A stretch of 64,000 nt of DNA from Lentimicrobiaceae bacterium (GTDB taxonomy: Bacteria > Bacteroidota > Bacteroidia > Bacteroidales > F082). Location: positions 1-64,000 of the forward strand of contig SUWV01000008.1 in NCBI GenBank assembly GCA_015061315.1. Direction: 5' to 3'. The notes below the pieces were generated by a model. That model was given only the letters and a program-made list of their open reading frames with translations. It was not told the origin of the DNA and made no database searches. Positions 51,219 through 60,376 of this stretch are shown here, piece after piece; position 1 is the first letter of the stretch, and every line of letters begins with the position of its first letter. Position numbers and translations under genes: made by a program.

Positions 51219-53165
51219 ATGATACCGCACGACACCATAATGAGCATCATCGACACTGTTAGAATAGAAGAGGTCGTATCCGATTTTGTCAGCCTCAAGA
51301 AGAGAGGTGCCAATCTGATAGGGGTATGTCCTTTCCATAAGGAGAAGACTCCATCATTCATTGTGTCGCCGGCTAAAGGTATCTTCAAATGTTTCGGCTG
51401 TGGCAAAGCCGGCGACTCAGTGCGCTTCGTCATGGAACACGAACATTATTCATATCCAGAAGCTCTGCGTTATCTCGCCAATAAATATGGCATCATCATA
51501 GAAGAAAAAGAACAGTCGGCTGAAGAGATAGTAGCTCAGAATGAAAGAGAGAAGATGTTTAACATCAACACCTTCGCTCAGCAGTATTTCTCCGAAACGA
51601 TGAAAAATAACGAAGAAGGTCTCGCGATAGGAATGTCATATTTTAAAGAACGTGGCTTTCGCGATGCCATCATCAATAAGTTCCAACTCGGATACTGCCT
51701 CAACCAACGTGATGCCTTTATTCAACATGCGATAAAGAATGGCTACTCAAAAGAACTGCTTCTTAAAATAGGTCTCGCCTCTGGCACCGAAGAAAGGATG
51801 TATGACAAGTATCAAGGACGTGTGATATTTCCAATACATAATCTCACGGGAAAAGTCATCGGCTTCGGTGCGAGAATATTGAGCAGCGACAAAACCAAAG
51901 CCAAGTATCTTAATTCCCCAGAATCGGAGATTTATAATAAAAGTCAGACTCTCTACGGAATATACTTTGCCAAGAATGAGATAAGCCGTTTAGATAATTG
52001 TATTCTCGTTGAAGGTTATGCCGATGTACTGAGCATGCATCAGGCTGGAATAGAAAATACTGTAGCAAGTTCCGGAACATCTCTCACCACTGAGCAGATA
52101 CGACTTATAAGCCGTTACACAAAAAATATCACCATATTGTATGATGGCGACAGTGCTGGCATTCATGCCGCACTACGCGGAACAGATATGATCCTCGAAG
52201 AAGGAATGAATGTGCGTATCGTAGTGCTGCCCCCAGATGAAGACCCCGACTCTTTCGTTCAACATAATCCTATAGAAGTAGTCAGAGATTATATCGACAA
52301 GAATGCAAAAGACTTTATCAGCTTTAAGACACAGCTACTTCTTAAAGATGCAGCTAACAACCCGATAAAAAAAGCTGAAGTCGTTAAAGATATTGTCAAT
52401 ACCATATCTGTCATTCCCGATGCCATTTTCCGTGCGACATACATCAAAGAATGTAGCCGTATGATGGAGATGTCAGAACAAACACTGATGAATGAGCTTA
52501 ACAAATTGCTCCGTGCAAAGATCAGGAAAAACAATGGCATCCAACAAAATCAAGAGGTCGTTACTGAAGATGTCAAGGCAGAGCCTCAGAACATTAATGT
52601 CGACACTGTTCCGATAGGCTTTTACCAAGAACAGGAATTAGTGAAACTGCTTCTGATGTATGGCGACAAAGAAGTCGATATTGATGGTGTTGATGAGAAC
52701 AATGAGCCGATAATATATAAGGTGAGCGTTGCCTCTTTGATTGTCGATGATTTGAAGAACGATGATCTATTATTCAAGGACGAGACTCATAAGATAGTAT
52801 TCAATATTTACGACAAGGCTCTCGACGACGGCGTCTTACCGAAGGAACAATATTTCGTATCGCATGAAAACCCCAAGATCTCAGAGTTGGCTGCCAATCT
52901 TTTAAGTTCGCCATATAAACTCGACAACTGGGAGAAGAAAGAGATAAAAGTCAAGAAAGAAGAAGATGTCTTGGCGAGGTTAGTCGTCACTTCCGTCTTA
53001 AGATTTAAGGACATGGTCTTAGATGAGAAGAGGAACGAGCTAACACGACAGATCATGGAGACAACAGATATTGACGACCAGCTAATCTTAATGACTAAGA
53101 AGAAGAGATTAGATGATCTAAGAATCAAAATCAATCATGAATTGGGGATAGTGATAGCGAAGTAA
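51219..53165 (+). CDS. dnaG: DNA primase
   Basis: Makes RNA primers at the replication fork; 648 residues. Zinc-binding domain with Cys37, His40, Cys58 and Cys61 (CPFHKEKTPSF...CFGCGKAGD). The TOPRIM catalytic core has the Glu of LVEGYADVLSMHQAG and the Asp pair of LYDGDSAGIHAALRG. The C-terminal part (about 430-648) is the helicase-interacting region, diverged as usual. Start MIPHDTIMSIIDTVRIEEVV matches the family. No rpoD or rpsU is adjacent, so the classical macromolecular-synthesis operon is not kept. Confidence 0.97.
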   Translation: MIPHDTIMSIIDTVRIEEVVSDFVSLKKRGANLIGVCPFHKEKTPSFIVSPAKGIFKCFGCGKAGDSVRFVMEHEHYSYPEALRYLANKYGIIIEEKEQSAEEIVAQNEREKMFNINTFAQQYFSETMKNNEEGLAIGMSYFKERGFRDAIINKFQLGYCLNQRDAFIQHAIKNGYSKELLLKIGLASGTEERMYDKYQGRVIFPIHNLTGKVIGFGARILSSDKTKAKYLNSPESEIYNKSQTLYGIYFAKNEISRLDNCILVEGYADVLSMHQAGIENTVASSGTSLTTEQIRLISRYTKNITILYDGDSAGIHAALRGTDMILEEGMNVRIVVLPPDEDPDSFVQHNPIEVVRDYIDKNAKDFISFKTQLLLKDAANNPIKKAEVVKDIVNTISVIPDAIFRATYIKECSRMMEMSEQTLMNELNKLLRAKIRKNNGIQQNQEVVTEDVKAEPQNINVDTVPIGFYQEQELVKLLLMYGDKEVDIDGVDENNEPIIYKVSVASLIVDDLKNDDLLFKDETHKIVFNIYDKALDDGVLPKEQYFVSHENPKISELAANLLSSPYKLDNWEKKEIKVKKEEDVLARLVVTSVLRFKDMVLDEKRNELTRQIMETTDIDDQLILMTKKKRLDDLRIKINHELGIVIAK

Positions 53166-53295
53166 AGATATAGAATTAGGATATACCGTAATATCTGCTT
53201 TAATGGCGTAATCATAGATTGAAAGAATAATAAGGCTTCTTTCAAAAAAAAATTCAACAGCCAAAGTTCGATGTTCAGCATACAAAAATAATTCG

Positions 53296-53303
53296 TACCT
53301 TTG
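53296..53303 (+). promoter_or_regulatory. -7 promoter box for the pseudouridine synthase gene
   Basis: TACCTTTG, exact consensus, 38 bp before the ATG at 53342. Confidence 0.6.
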
Positions 53304-53341
53304 CCAACTCAAAAAATGCAACTTTTTACATTAATATTAAC

Positions 53342-54550
53342 ATGAACAACGAAGGTAACAGAGGTAAACGTCAACGTATTACCACAAGAAAGACTGCTGG
53401 TGTACGCAGATTCAGTGAAGAGAGATTAGAGCAGTTCGAGAGAGAACAGGCTTCTCGCCGCGATGGTGACAATGAGCGTCCAAGAAAAACTTTCAGACCA
53501 AGAAGAGACGACGACAGAAAAACGTCTTCTTTTGAGAGAAAGAAATTTGGCGACAGACCTGTCAGAGAAAGAAGAGACGAGCGCGATGAGAATCGCAGCT
53601 TCAGAAGTCAAGACGATCGCCGTCCAAGAAAAGGCTTCAGCGAAGATCATGACAACAACGACAGTCCATTCGGAAATCGTCGTAACGCCAGAGGCGCTGC
53701 TCGCAACGAGCGCAGCTTCGACAACAAAGGTCGTCGTGACGACAGACCAGAACGTAAGAATACTGAACGTCGCGATGGCGGCGGTGGCTTTAAAAGAAGA
53801 GAGAAAGACCCTCTCTACGACAGACCAAAAGCTACAGGCCTTATCCGTCTTAACAAATATCTCGCCGACTCAGGCATCTGCTCACGTCGCGAAGCCGACG
53901 ACCTCATCCTCGCTGGCGCAGTATCAGTGAACGGCGTAGTGGTGACAGAACTCGGAACAAAAGTCAATACTACCGACAAGGTGGTCTACGGCGGTGAGAC
54001 TCTCAACCGTGAGAAACTTCGCTACGTGCTCCTCAACAAACCTAAAGGCGTCATCACAACATCTGACGACCCTTATGAACGTCATACCGTCATGGAACTC
54101 GTTGAAGACGCTTGCCCTGAACGCATCTACCCCGTAGGTCGTTTAGATAGAAACACTATAGGTCTCCTCCTCCTCACCAACGACGGCGACCTCGCTAAAA
54201 CACTCACTCACCCAAGTCACGAAGTGAAGAAACTTTATCATGCTACCCTTGATAAACCTCTCACCAAAAACGACTTGATGAAAATCAGAGAAGGTCTCGT
54301 CCTCGAAGACGGTCCTATAGAAGTCGATGGCATCGACTGGGTAGCCGATGATCCAACAAAACGCGAAATAGGAATAGAGATACACTCAGGACGTAACCAT
54401 ATCGTAAGACGTATCTTCGAAAGCCTCGGCTACGAAGTAGTGAAACTCGATAGAGTGATGTTCGCAGGACTCACTAAACAAAACCTCCCACGTGGTCACT
54501 GGAGATTCCTCACACCATCAGAAATTAGCATTCTTAAAAGAATAAAATAA
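53342..54550 (+). CDS. rluB: RluB-like 23S rRNA pseudouridine synthase with disordered N-terminal tail
   Basis: Isomerises a uridine in 23S rRNA (RluB/RsuA family), 402 residues. Residues 1-160 are a low-complexity extension rich in Arg, Asp, Asn and Gly (RRDDDRKTSSFERKKFGDR and similar), probably disordered and RNA-binding. Next are an S4 domain (about 164-210, IRLNKYLADSGICSRREADDLI) and the catalytic domain with GRLDRNTIGLLLLTNDG (catalytic Asp), ending near LTPSEISILKRIK. Such tails on RluB are typical of Bacteroidota. The gene is monocistronic, with its own promoter and a perfect terminator. Confidence 0.93.
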   Translation: MNNEGNRGKRQRITTRKTAGVRRFSEERLEQFEREQASRRDGDNERPRKTFRPRRDDDRKTSSFERKKFGDRPVRERRDERDENRSFRSQDDRRPRKGFSEDHDNNDSPFGNRRNARGAARNERSFDNKGRRDDRPERKNTERRDGGGGFKRREKDPLYDRPKATGLIRLNKYLADSGICSRREADDLILAGAVSVNGVVVTELGTKVNTTDKVVYGGETLNREKLRYVLLNKPKGVITTSDDPYERHTVMELVEDACPERIYPVGRLDRNTIGLLLLTNDGDLAKTLTHPSHEVKKLYHATLDKPLTKNDLMKIREGLVLEDGPIEVDGIDWVADDPTKREIGIEIHSGRNHIVRRIFESLGYEVVKLDRVMFAGLTKQNLPRGHWRFLTPSEISILKRIK

Positions 54551-54555
54551 AAATC

Positions 54556-54581
54556 GAGACCCAAAAGGGTCTCTTTTTTTT
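54556..54581 (+). terminator. Terminator after rluB
   Basis: GAGACCC pairs with GGGTCTC around AAAA, followed by eight T. Confidence 0.92.
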
Positions 54582-54595
54582 ACTTTGTCAGTCTA

Positions 54596-54660
54596 TTCCC
54601 ACAGCGAGCGTTCCGTTTCACTGCACATCCGACTATCCATCTCACGTCCCTACAGGGCCA
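54596..54660 (-). other. Half-copy of the dispersed structured element
   Basis: On the minus strand GTGAAACGGAACGC and GGGACGTGAGATGG-type blocks match the 5' part of the element at 17207-17420. Confidence 0.45.
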
Positions 54661-54680
54661 GTTGACTCATTGACTTTATC

Positions 54681-54735
54681 AGACGCACCAATTACATCTC
54701 TCTTATTTTCATGGGTGTAATGTGTCACGGCTCTA
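54681..54735. repeat. Palindromic element, degraded intergenic copy
   Basis: AGACGCACCAATTACA...TGTAATGTGTCACGGCTCTAC. The centre TTATTTTCATGGGTGTAAT matches the copy at 15362. It is flanked by family A remnants (GTTGACTCATTGAC). Confidence 0.65.
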
Positions 54736-54747
54736 CTCTTTGTCTTA

Positions 54748-55491
54748 TCAAAAAACTTCCCTCAAGACCTCCACCGATTTTATCTCTCTGACATTGTCGG
54801 CATGCAGCTTATAATAAGTAACGATGGCATCTAACAACTTACGACGAGAATTTAAGTCGTAAAGTCGCGTAGCCGCAGAGTCTGTATATGTATCTTTCAA
54901 CAAAGACTGCCTGCTTATCAAAAAGAATATTTTGCTCAACTCAGCATCTATTTGATATATGTCGTTGTTCCATTTCTTGAAGTTACCATCCAACAAGTCG
55001 AAGCATAAGCCTTCGGAATAAGTATCAATGTTAGGGAAGAAGCCTAAATATTTGCTCAGCTGCATGGAGAAAAAAAGCGGGAAGTTGGCATAGCTGGAAG
55101 TGGCTTCATCTAACCATATCATCGAATCGTAGATGAAGTTGAAAAGCTCGGTATCAGTCTCGCTCTCGCTGATAGACTTCGACAGCAACTCGCTTATAAA
55201 TATCATGATGGTTGTCTTTTTAATATCGAAAGGTATAGTCTTATAACAATGAGACAGTGATAGTTCCTTAACAAAGCCAAGACTATCGTTTCCCACATCA
55301 GCCACAATCTCGAGCAATGTCATATTTTGAAACATAGCGGCTTTCATCTTCGATTTCTTACCGTAGACGCCTTTTACCATAAAAGACTGCATACCCGCAT
55401 CTTCGGTAAACATCTTCACCACGAGACTGCTGTCACCGTATTTAATAGTATGAAGTACAATGGCTCTTGTCTTGACTGTCGATTTTGCCAT
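54748..55491 (-). CDS. recO: DNA repair protein RecO
   Basis: Recombination mediator that with RecR loads RecA on SSB-coated DNA; 247 residues from the ATG at 55489-55491. The N-terminal OB fold (TRAIVLHTIKYGDSSLVVKMFTED...GVYGKKSK) is followed by a helical domain. The usual cluster of zinc cysteines is not complete, as in many Bacteroidota RecO. The ATG shares one base with the stop of the porZ-like gene (TGATG), so translation is coupled. Confidence 0.9.
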   Translation of the reverse strand: MAKSTVKTRAIVLHTIKYGDSSLVVKMFTEDAGMQSFMVKGVYGKKSKMKAAMFQNMTLLEIVADVGNDSLGFVKELSLSHCYKTIPFDIKKTTIMIFISELLSKSISESETDTELFNFIYDSMIWLDEATSSYANFPLFFSMQLSKYLGFFPNIDTYSEGLCFDLLDGNFKKWNNDIYQIDAELSKIFFLISRQSLLKDTYTDSAATRLYDLNSRRKLLDAIVTYYKLHADNVREIKSVEVLREVF

Positions 55492-57803
55492 CACATTATA
55501 AGTATTTTAGTAGCGAAAGTCTCAATGCCAGTCTCATCGCTGACGAAGATAAGATACACGCCAGGTGCCACCTTATCGCCATTGATGGTGGTGCAATCCC
55601 AGACGGCTTGTCCACCTTCAGAATAAAGATGCGTCACGAAGGAGCCGTCGGCTGTCGTTATCTTCACCAAAGAGTTTGCGACTAAATTCTTGATACCCAC
55701 CAAGCCTGTATAGTTTTGTCGTACTGGATTAGGATATACCACCACATCGGAATTTGTTTTCTTACTTGCGGTGGCTCTTCCTCGCATGGAGATTATGCCT
55801 TTATCGGTACCGAAAAATATTTCGCCCTCGCTGTTGATGGCAATATCAACTATGGTGTTTGAAAGCAAAGGGCTGTTGTCTTGCGTAAAATGATGATATT
55901 CTGTAAGTCCATTATTAGAGATATAGAAAGCACCATTTTTTGTTCCCACCCATAAGTTGTTCGCTTCATCGACACATATCGAGAGTATCGACTCGCCAGA
56001 GAGCAGATAATCAGCTTGACCAGAGCCGTCGTTTCGTGGTACCAATATTCTTGAAGCGTCGTAGTTTACGCCCTGTTTGAAAATCTTTGAGGTGGAATAA
56101 AACTGGGCGAGCCCGTCGTTGGTGCCAATCCAGACCGTTCCATTATGGTCGACAGCCATGCAGTTAGCCTCAGCCGGAAGTCCGCCCTGCCCTGTCGTTT
56201 TACTGATTATCTTATACTTATCATCGTGAGAATCATAGATTGTGTTATTGTCGTTAAAGACAATGATATTACCATTACGGCATAAAATCCATTTGTAATC
56301 ATTATGATCAACCATAAGACGACTGATTTGTTCGGTGCCTATAGCAAATGAAAACCACTCATCTTTATTTGTCTTCACCGACAACATCTTTTCTGCTCTG
56401 CTATTAGCGACCCATAAATTGTTACGGCTGTCGAAGTCCATGCCAGTGACATATATGTAATCGTAGCCTATCAATTTACCGAGACTGCTATTCTTGTCGT
56501 CATAAATATTTTTCAATTTAAAATCTTCAAATTCCAAAATACCTTTATGATAAGAGCCGACATAAACTTTAGAATTGTCGATAGGATCGATGGCTATGGT
56601 AACAATATCAGATATTGTATCAAGAGCTTCTATATTAGAAGCATTAAAGTTATGCCATTCGTAGTTGGAATAACAGAAGAAACCATCATTCATCCAGTTT
56701 TTCGCCCATGTCATTGAGTAACCGCCTGGAGCCACCCACAGCTGATTACCCATAGCCTTCATCTCAAAAACAGAATTGCTGTAAGGTCCGTTGAAGGGTA
56801 TAGGGTCACACGACACTTTCGGAATCCATTTAAAGAGGCTATTGTTGCTATCGCCTATCCAATAGCACTTTTCATCTGAGTCATAAATGCAATCGAAAGG
56901 CTCCACATTACCAGAATAAGTCGATATAACATCATCATTATAATCCAATGCCATTACAGAATAATGTGCGGTGATGAGCAATCTGTCATCATACGCCCTG
57001 ATGTTCCTTTTTATAGAATATGAATTTGACTTATGATAATCCCATTTCTCACCATCATATACAAACAAGGTATCAGTATTATATTCATTTCTTGAATAGT
57101 TAGCATACAGCCTGTCACCAAAAGTCTCTATCTCAGAATAATTTAAATCGTCGTGAATCATTGATGTGTCGCGAGTCCACTGGGAGAAATCGGCGAGGTT
57201 GTTACTTTCATAATCAGCATAATAAACGCCATTAGTTGTAGCAGCATATAATTTATCATCATATAAAGTAATGTCATTGACACTCAGATAAGAGCCATTC
57301 TCACCTATTATATATGTGTCGCTGACTTCCATACGTTTAAGGTCGATGAGCACGATACCGAAGCCACAGCATACGTAAGCCTTATCGTCGATGAAATAAA
57401 CGTCGTTGATATTTTTATTTCCTAAGATATTTTTATTTTTGATCTCATTGAGATTTATGATATTTCCATCATTGTCGACGATGTCGATATTAGCGTTAGA
57501 ATAGCCTATGAATAACATGTCGGTCTTCGGATTATATCGCATCACTCCGATACCGAAGTCTGATAAGCCATTGACTTTCGTCAGTTTATTTATGGAATTA
57601 TCGTCAAGGTTATAATAAAAAATCTCGTACGGTGTTGCCGCATAAATTCTCTTATCAACTTTCTCAACATTAATCACACACAAACCAGGAGCATGAGTCC
57701 TCCACTCGTTGATTTTCATCTGCCCGAAACCCGACATCACACCAAGCACCATAAAACACAATAAAAATATATTCTTCTTACTCATATCTTTAATATTTTT
57801 CAT
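55491..57803 (-). CDS. porZ: PorZ-like T9SS component, two-component-regulator-type propeller protein
   Basis: Secreted protein of 770 residues, very close to Porphyromonas PorZ (about 776). Signal peptide ending near SGFGQ. Two beta-propellers follow (about 30-330 and 340-680), with repeat motifs such as IWIGTNDGLAQF, LWVGTKNGAFYISN and IFFGTDKGIISM. The protein ends in a type IX sorting domain (VVYPNPVRQNYTGLV...GVYLIFVSDETG, about 695-770). In P. gingivalis PorZ sits on the surface and helps deliver anionic LPS to cargo. The presence of three other T9SS cargo proteins here fits. It is translationally coupled to recO. A different propeller protein is possible but less likely. Confidence 0.78.
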   Translation of the reverse strand: MKNIKDMSKKNIFLLCFMVLGVMSGFGQMKINEWRTHAPGLCVINVEKVDKRIYAATPYEIFYYNLDDNSINKLTKVNGLSDFGIGVMRYNPKTDMLFIGYSNANIDIVDNDGNIINLNEIKNKNILGNKNINDVYFIDDKAYVCCGFGIVLIDLKRMEVSDTYIIGENGSYLSVNDITLYDDKLYAATTNGVYYADYESNNLADFSQWTRDTSMIHDDLNYSEIETFGDRLYANYSRNEYNTDTLFVYDGEKWDYHKSNSYSIKRNIRAYDDRLLITAHYSVMALDYNDDVISTYSGNVEPFDCIYDSDEKCYWIGDSNNSLFKWIPKVSCDPIPFNGPYSNSVFEMKAMGNQLWVAPGGYSMTWAKNWMNDGFFCYSNYEWHNFNASNIEALDTISDIVTIAIDPIDNSKVYVGSYHKGILEFEDFKLKNIYDDKNSSLGKLIGYDYIYVTGMDFDSRNNLWVANSRAEKMLSVKTNKDEWFSFAIGTEQISRLMVDHNDYKWILCRNGNIIVFNDNNTIYDSHDDKYKIISKTTGQGGLPAEANCMAVDHNGTVWIGTNDGLAQFYSTSKIFKQGVNYDASRILVPRNDGSGQADYLLSGESILSICVDEANNLWVGTKNGAFYISNNGLTEYHHFTQDNSPLLSNTIVDIAINSEGEIFFGTDKGIISMRGRATASKKTNSDVVVYPNPVRQNYTGLVGIKNLVANSLVKITTADGSFVTHLYSEGGQAVWDCTTINGDKVAPGVYLIFVSDETGIETFATKILIM

Positions 57804-57805
57804 TC

Positions 57806-57925
57806 TTTACTCTTTTAACTTTAACCCTTTACTCCTTTAACCCTTTACTCCTTTAACCCTTTACTCCTTAACCCTTTACTCCTTTACCCCATCACTCCCC
57901 AACTTCATTACTCCATTACTCCTTT
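57806..57925. repeat. Family D/E repeat upstream of porZ
   Basis: TTTAACCCTTTACTCCTTTA units repeated five or six times, then ACTTCATTACTCCATTACTC units. These are inverted versions of the repeats at 3112-3272. They fill the gap between the nuclease and porZ genes, where the porZ promoter should lie. Confidence 0.8.
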
Positions 57926-57946
57926 TTAACTCCAACCCCCAAACTA

Positions 57947-58708
57947 TTATTGTACTGTCCATTTAGAAAAATCCACATCAGCCTCCACTTTTTTCTCTAT
58001 CTTATTTGGCAGTGATGGGAAGAAATCAATATTAGTCAATTCTTCCACCTCATCTACTGTCATGGCGTAGGTCGACATTGGTTTTCTTCCGCTTATATTT
58101 TCGTAGACGAAGCCGATGGTATGAAGTTCGTTGTTTTCTTCTTGCAATAATACCTTAAAGAAAGCCTGAGGCACCACGACCTTATTCTCGCCTATTGTCT
58201 TGGAGGTGTCGTTCACTATGGGACCGCATATCACGAATATCTTACCTTTTTGAGATGCGAGCTCACGTACTTGTTCTTCAAGGTCTTTCCACACTCCGCC
58301 GTTGAGGTTAGGATTTTGCGGGCAAATATTGGAGAGGTAGAATGACTCGCGCATCGCCTGTTCGTCCCATTTCATGTCGGCTGCCGGCGCCATATGACCT
58401 CTGTCGTAGCCAGAATGTTTATAGTCGTTGGTATGAGCCGATACGTTTTGCGGCACCATAGGATCAGGCTTAAACTTATCGTAGCGAGGCACCTCGCCTT
58501 TTACTTCAATATCCGTCAGTTCGTATGCCACCCAGTTCGGAATCTTCCAGTCGTAATTATATGAAAGAGTGAAACCCTTATGCGTGATGACTCTGTCGCT
58601 ACGCTCATCGGTAATAGTCGGAATTTCAATGTCTTCGAGATTTATATTCTGACAAGAAACATTTGTGAGACATAATATTAATATAAGGAGGAGCAACGAC
58701 TTTCTCAT
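57947..58708 (-). CDS. DNA/RNA non-specific endonuclease (NucA type), exported
   Basis: Secreted beta-beta-alpha-metal nuclease, 253 residues. Signal peptide (hydrophobic 4-18) ends near VSC at Cys19, possibly lipidated although the -3 residue is atypical. The active site DRGHMAPAAD has the general-base His105, and the magnesium-binding Asn is in LSNICPQNPNLNGG. The remaining core, FVICGPIV and VPQAFFKVLL, is intact. It degrades DNA and RNA outside the cytoplasm for nutrient scavenging or defence. Promoter box TAACTTTG on the minus strand at 58726-58733. Confidence 0.92.
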   Translation of the reverse strand: MRKSLLLLILILCLTNVSCQNINLEDIEIPTITDERSDRVITHKGFTLSYNYDWKIPNWVAYELTDIEVKGEVPRYDKFKPDPMVPQNVSAHTNDYKHSGYDRGHMAPAADMKWDEQAMRESFYLSNICPQNPNLNGGVWKDLEEQVRELASQKGKIFVICGPIVNDTSKTIGENKVVVPQAFFKVLLQEENNELHTIGFVYENISGRKPMSTYAMTVDEVEELTNIDFFPSLPNKIEKKVEADVDFSKWTVQ

Positions 58709-58725
58709 TTCTTAATAATTTTTCA

Positions 58726-58733
58726 CAAAGTTA
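58726..58733 (-). promoter_or_regulatory. -7 promoter box for the nuclease gene
   Basis: TAACTTTG on the minus strand, 17 bp before the ATG. Confidence 0.55.
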
Positions 58734-58786
58734 AAAAGAAATAAAAATAAGTGTGACATTTAATCAAATAATATTTTCAAAATAAT

Positions 58787-58794
58787 TATCTTTG
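58787..58794 (+). promoter_or_regulatory. -7 promoter box for gpmA
   Basis: TATCTTTG, exact consensus, 40 bp before the ATG at 58835. Confidence 0.65.
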
Positions 58795-58834
58795 CATCTC
58801 AATTTTAATGTTAAAAACATAAATATATCTCAAC

Positions 58835-59581
58835 ATGAAAAAACTTATTTTGATCCGTCACGGAGAAAGCGAATGGAATAAGCTTAATCTCTTCACAGGT
58901 TGGACCGATGTCGACCTCAGCCCTAAAGGTTTGGAAGAGGCTTTTGAAGCAGGTAAACTCCTCAAACAAGAAAACTATAAACCAGAATTATGTTTCACTT
59001 CTTATCTTAAAAGAGCTGTCAAGACTTTAAATAACGTCCTCGATGCTATGGATATGGACTGGCTTCCAGTACAGAAGAGCTGGAGATTAAACGAAAAGAG
59101 CTATGGTGCAATCCAAGGTCTTAACAAAGCCGACACAGCAGCTAAATATGGCGACGAACAAGTCTTGATATGGCGCCGCTCCTTCGACGTACAACCTCCA
59201 GCATTGGAGATGAACGACCCTAAAAGCCCAAGAATGGACGCTCGCTACGCTGAACTCACCGACGAACAAATACCTCTCACGGAATCATTGAAAGACACTA
59301 TCGAACGTCTTATGCCTTACTATAACGACGTAATCCTTAAAGCTTTCGAAAATCATGACCAAGTGATGGTAGTGGCTCACGGCAACTCATTGAGAGGCAT
59401 CGTCAAAGAACTCCGCGGAATGACTAACGAGGAAATCATTAAATTCAATATCCCAACAGCAGTACCTTACGTATTCGAGTTCGACGACAATATGAAACTC
59501 CAAAACCATTTCTTCCTCGGCGACCAAGAAGAAATAAAACGTAAAATGGAAAGCGTTGCTAACCAAGGAAAAGCTAAATAA
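58835..59581 (+). CDS. gpmA: 2,3-bisphosphoglycerate-dependent phosphoglycerate mutase
   Basis: Glycolytic interconversion of 3- and 2-phosphoglycerate; 248 residues, standard length. Phospho-histidine His9 in LIRHGESEWN, GWTDVDLSPKG, SYLKRAVKT, RLNEKSYGAIQGLNKADTAAKYG and the second histidine in VVAHGNSLRGIVK are all present. Monocistronic, with a clear promoter and a family C repeat hairpin immediately after the stop. Confidence 0.97.
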   Translation: MKKLILIRHGESEWNKLNLFTGWTDVDLSPKGLEEAFEAGKLLKQENYKPELCFTSYLKRAVKTLNNVLDAMDMDWLPVQKSWRLNEKSYGAIQGLNKADTAAKYGDEQVLIWRRSFDVQPPALEMNDPKSPRMDARYAELTDEQIPLTESLKDTIERLMPYYNDVILKAFENHDQVMVVAHGNSLRGIVKELRGMTNEEIIKFNIPTAVPYVFEFDDNMKLQNHFFLGDQEEIKRKMESVANQGKAK

Positions 59582-59582
59582 A

Positions 59583-59662
59583 AAACTGAAAATATGAAAA
59601 TCTGAAAAGTTGAGAATGAGAAGTTTTCAGTTTTTCAGTTTTTCAAGTTCTCAAATTTAAAA
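59583..59662. repeat. Family C repeat with facing arms after gpmA
   Basis: AACTGAAAATATGAAAATCTG units face TTTTCAGTTTTTCAGTTTTT units; likely transcript end. Confidence 0.75.
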
Positions 59663-59672
59663 TAAATAGACA

Positions 59673-60371
59673 ATGAGAAATCGTTGGGTTATTCCGGATG
59701 TACATGGTAATATAAAAACCTTGAAATCTTTGATAGAGCATTATATCGAACTATCAAAAGATGATGAGTTATATTTCCTCGGCGATTATATCGACCGCGG
59801 TCCCGATAGCAAAGGCGTCATCGACTATATCATGAGCCTCCAAAATTCAGGATATAGTATTCACTGCATCAGAGGTAACCACGAAGATTATTGCATCAGG
59901 GCTTGGGAAGACGACAAAAAGAGATTCTTCTTCAAAGGCAGAATTGAAAAAGAATGGCGCAGAAACGGAGCTACACGAACATTGATGAGCTTCAATGCCA
60001 AGCGTCCTCGCAACATCGATAAGATGTATATCGACTGGATGAGAAACACCAAATATTATATCGAACTCGACAAGTGTATCTTGGTTCATGCTGGACTTAA
60101 CTTCGGTATCAACAATCCATTCGACGACATCAGAAGCATGATGTGGATAAGAGATTTCAAAGTCGATAAAAACAAAGCCGGTGGCAAGAAAGTCATTCAC
60201 GGTCACGTCCCAGTCGAAATGACAATGATAGAGCTGTTTAAAAATAATAAATATGACTTCTTGTCGCTCGACAACGGCGTATATTACAATAACAAGGAAG
60301 GCTTCGGCAACCTGCTCGCCTATAACATCGACACCGAAGAAATACTCATTCAGCCCAACATAGATTTCTAA
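59673..60371 (+). CDS. Metallophosphatase (PPP-type, Ser/Thr phosphatase or Ap4A hydrolase-like)
   Basis: Calcineurin-like phosphoesterase of 232 residues. All metal-binding blocks are in order: PDVHGN (7-12), GDYIDRGPDSKG (32-43), RGNHED (67-72), HAGLNFG and HGHVPVE. Members include bacteriophage-type protein phosphatases and symmetrical Ap4A hydrolases; substrate cannot be assigned. It starts a three-gene operon with tatD and tcdA (gaps of 5 nt and -4 nt). Confidence 0.9.
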   Translation: MRNRWVIPDVHGNIKTLKSLIEHYIELSKDDELYFLGDYIDRGPDSKGVIDYIMSLQNSGYSIHCIRGNHEDYCIRAWEDDKKRFFFKGRIEKEWRRNGATRTLMSFNAKRPRNIDKMYIDWMRNTKYYIELDKCILVHAGLNFGINNPFDDIRSMMWIRDFKVDKNKAGGKKVIHGHVPVEMTMIELFKNNKYDFLSLDNGVYYNNKEGFGNLLAYNIDTEEILIQPNIDF

Positions 60372-60376
60372 TAACA

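Noticed and set aside
53220..53270. Terminator after dnaG
   Set aside because: TTGAAAG/CTTTCAA is followed by A rather than T on the plus strand, so it does not fit a rho-independent terminator in that direction.
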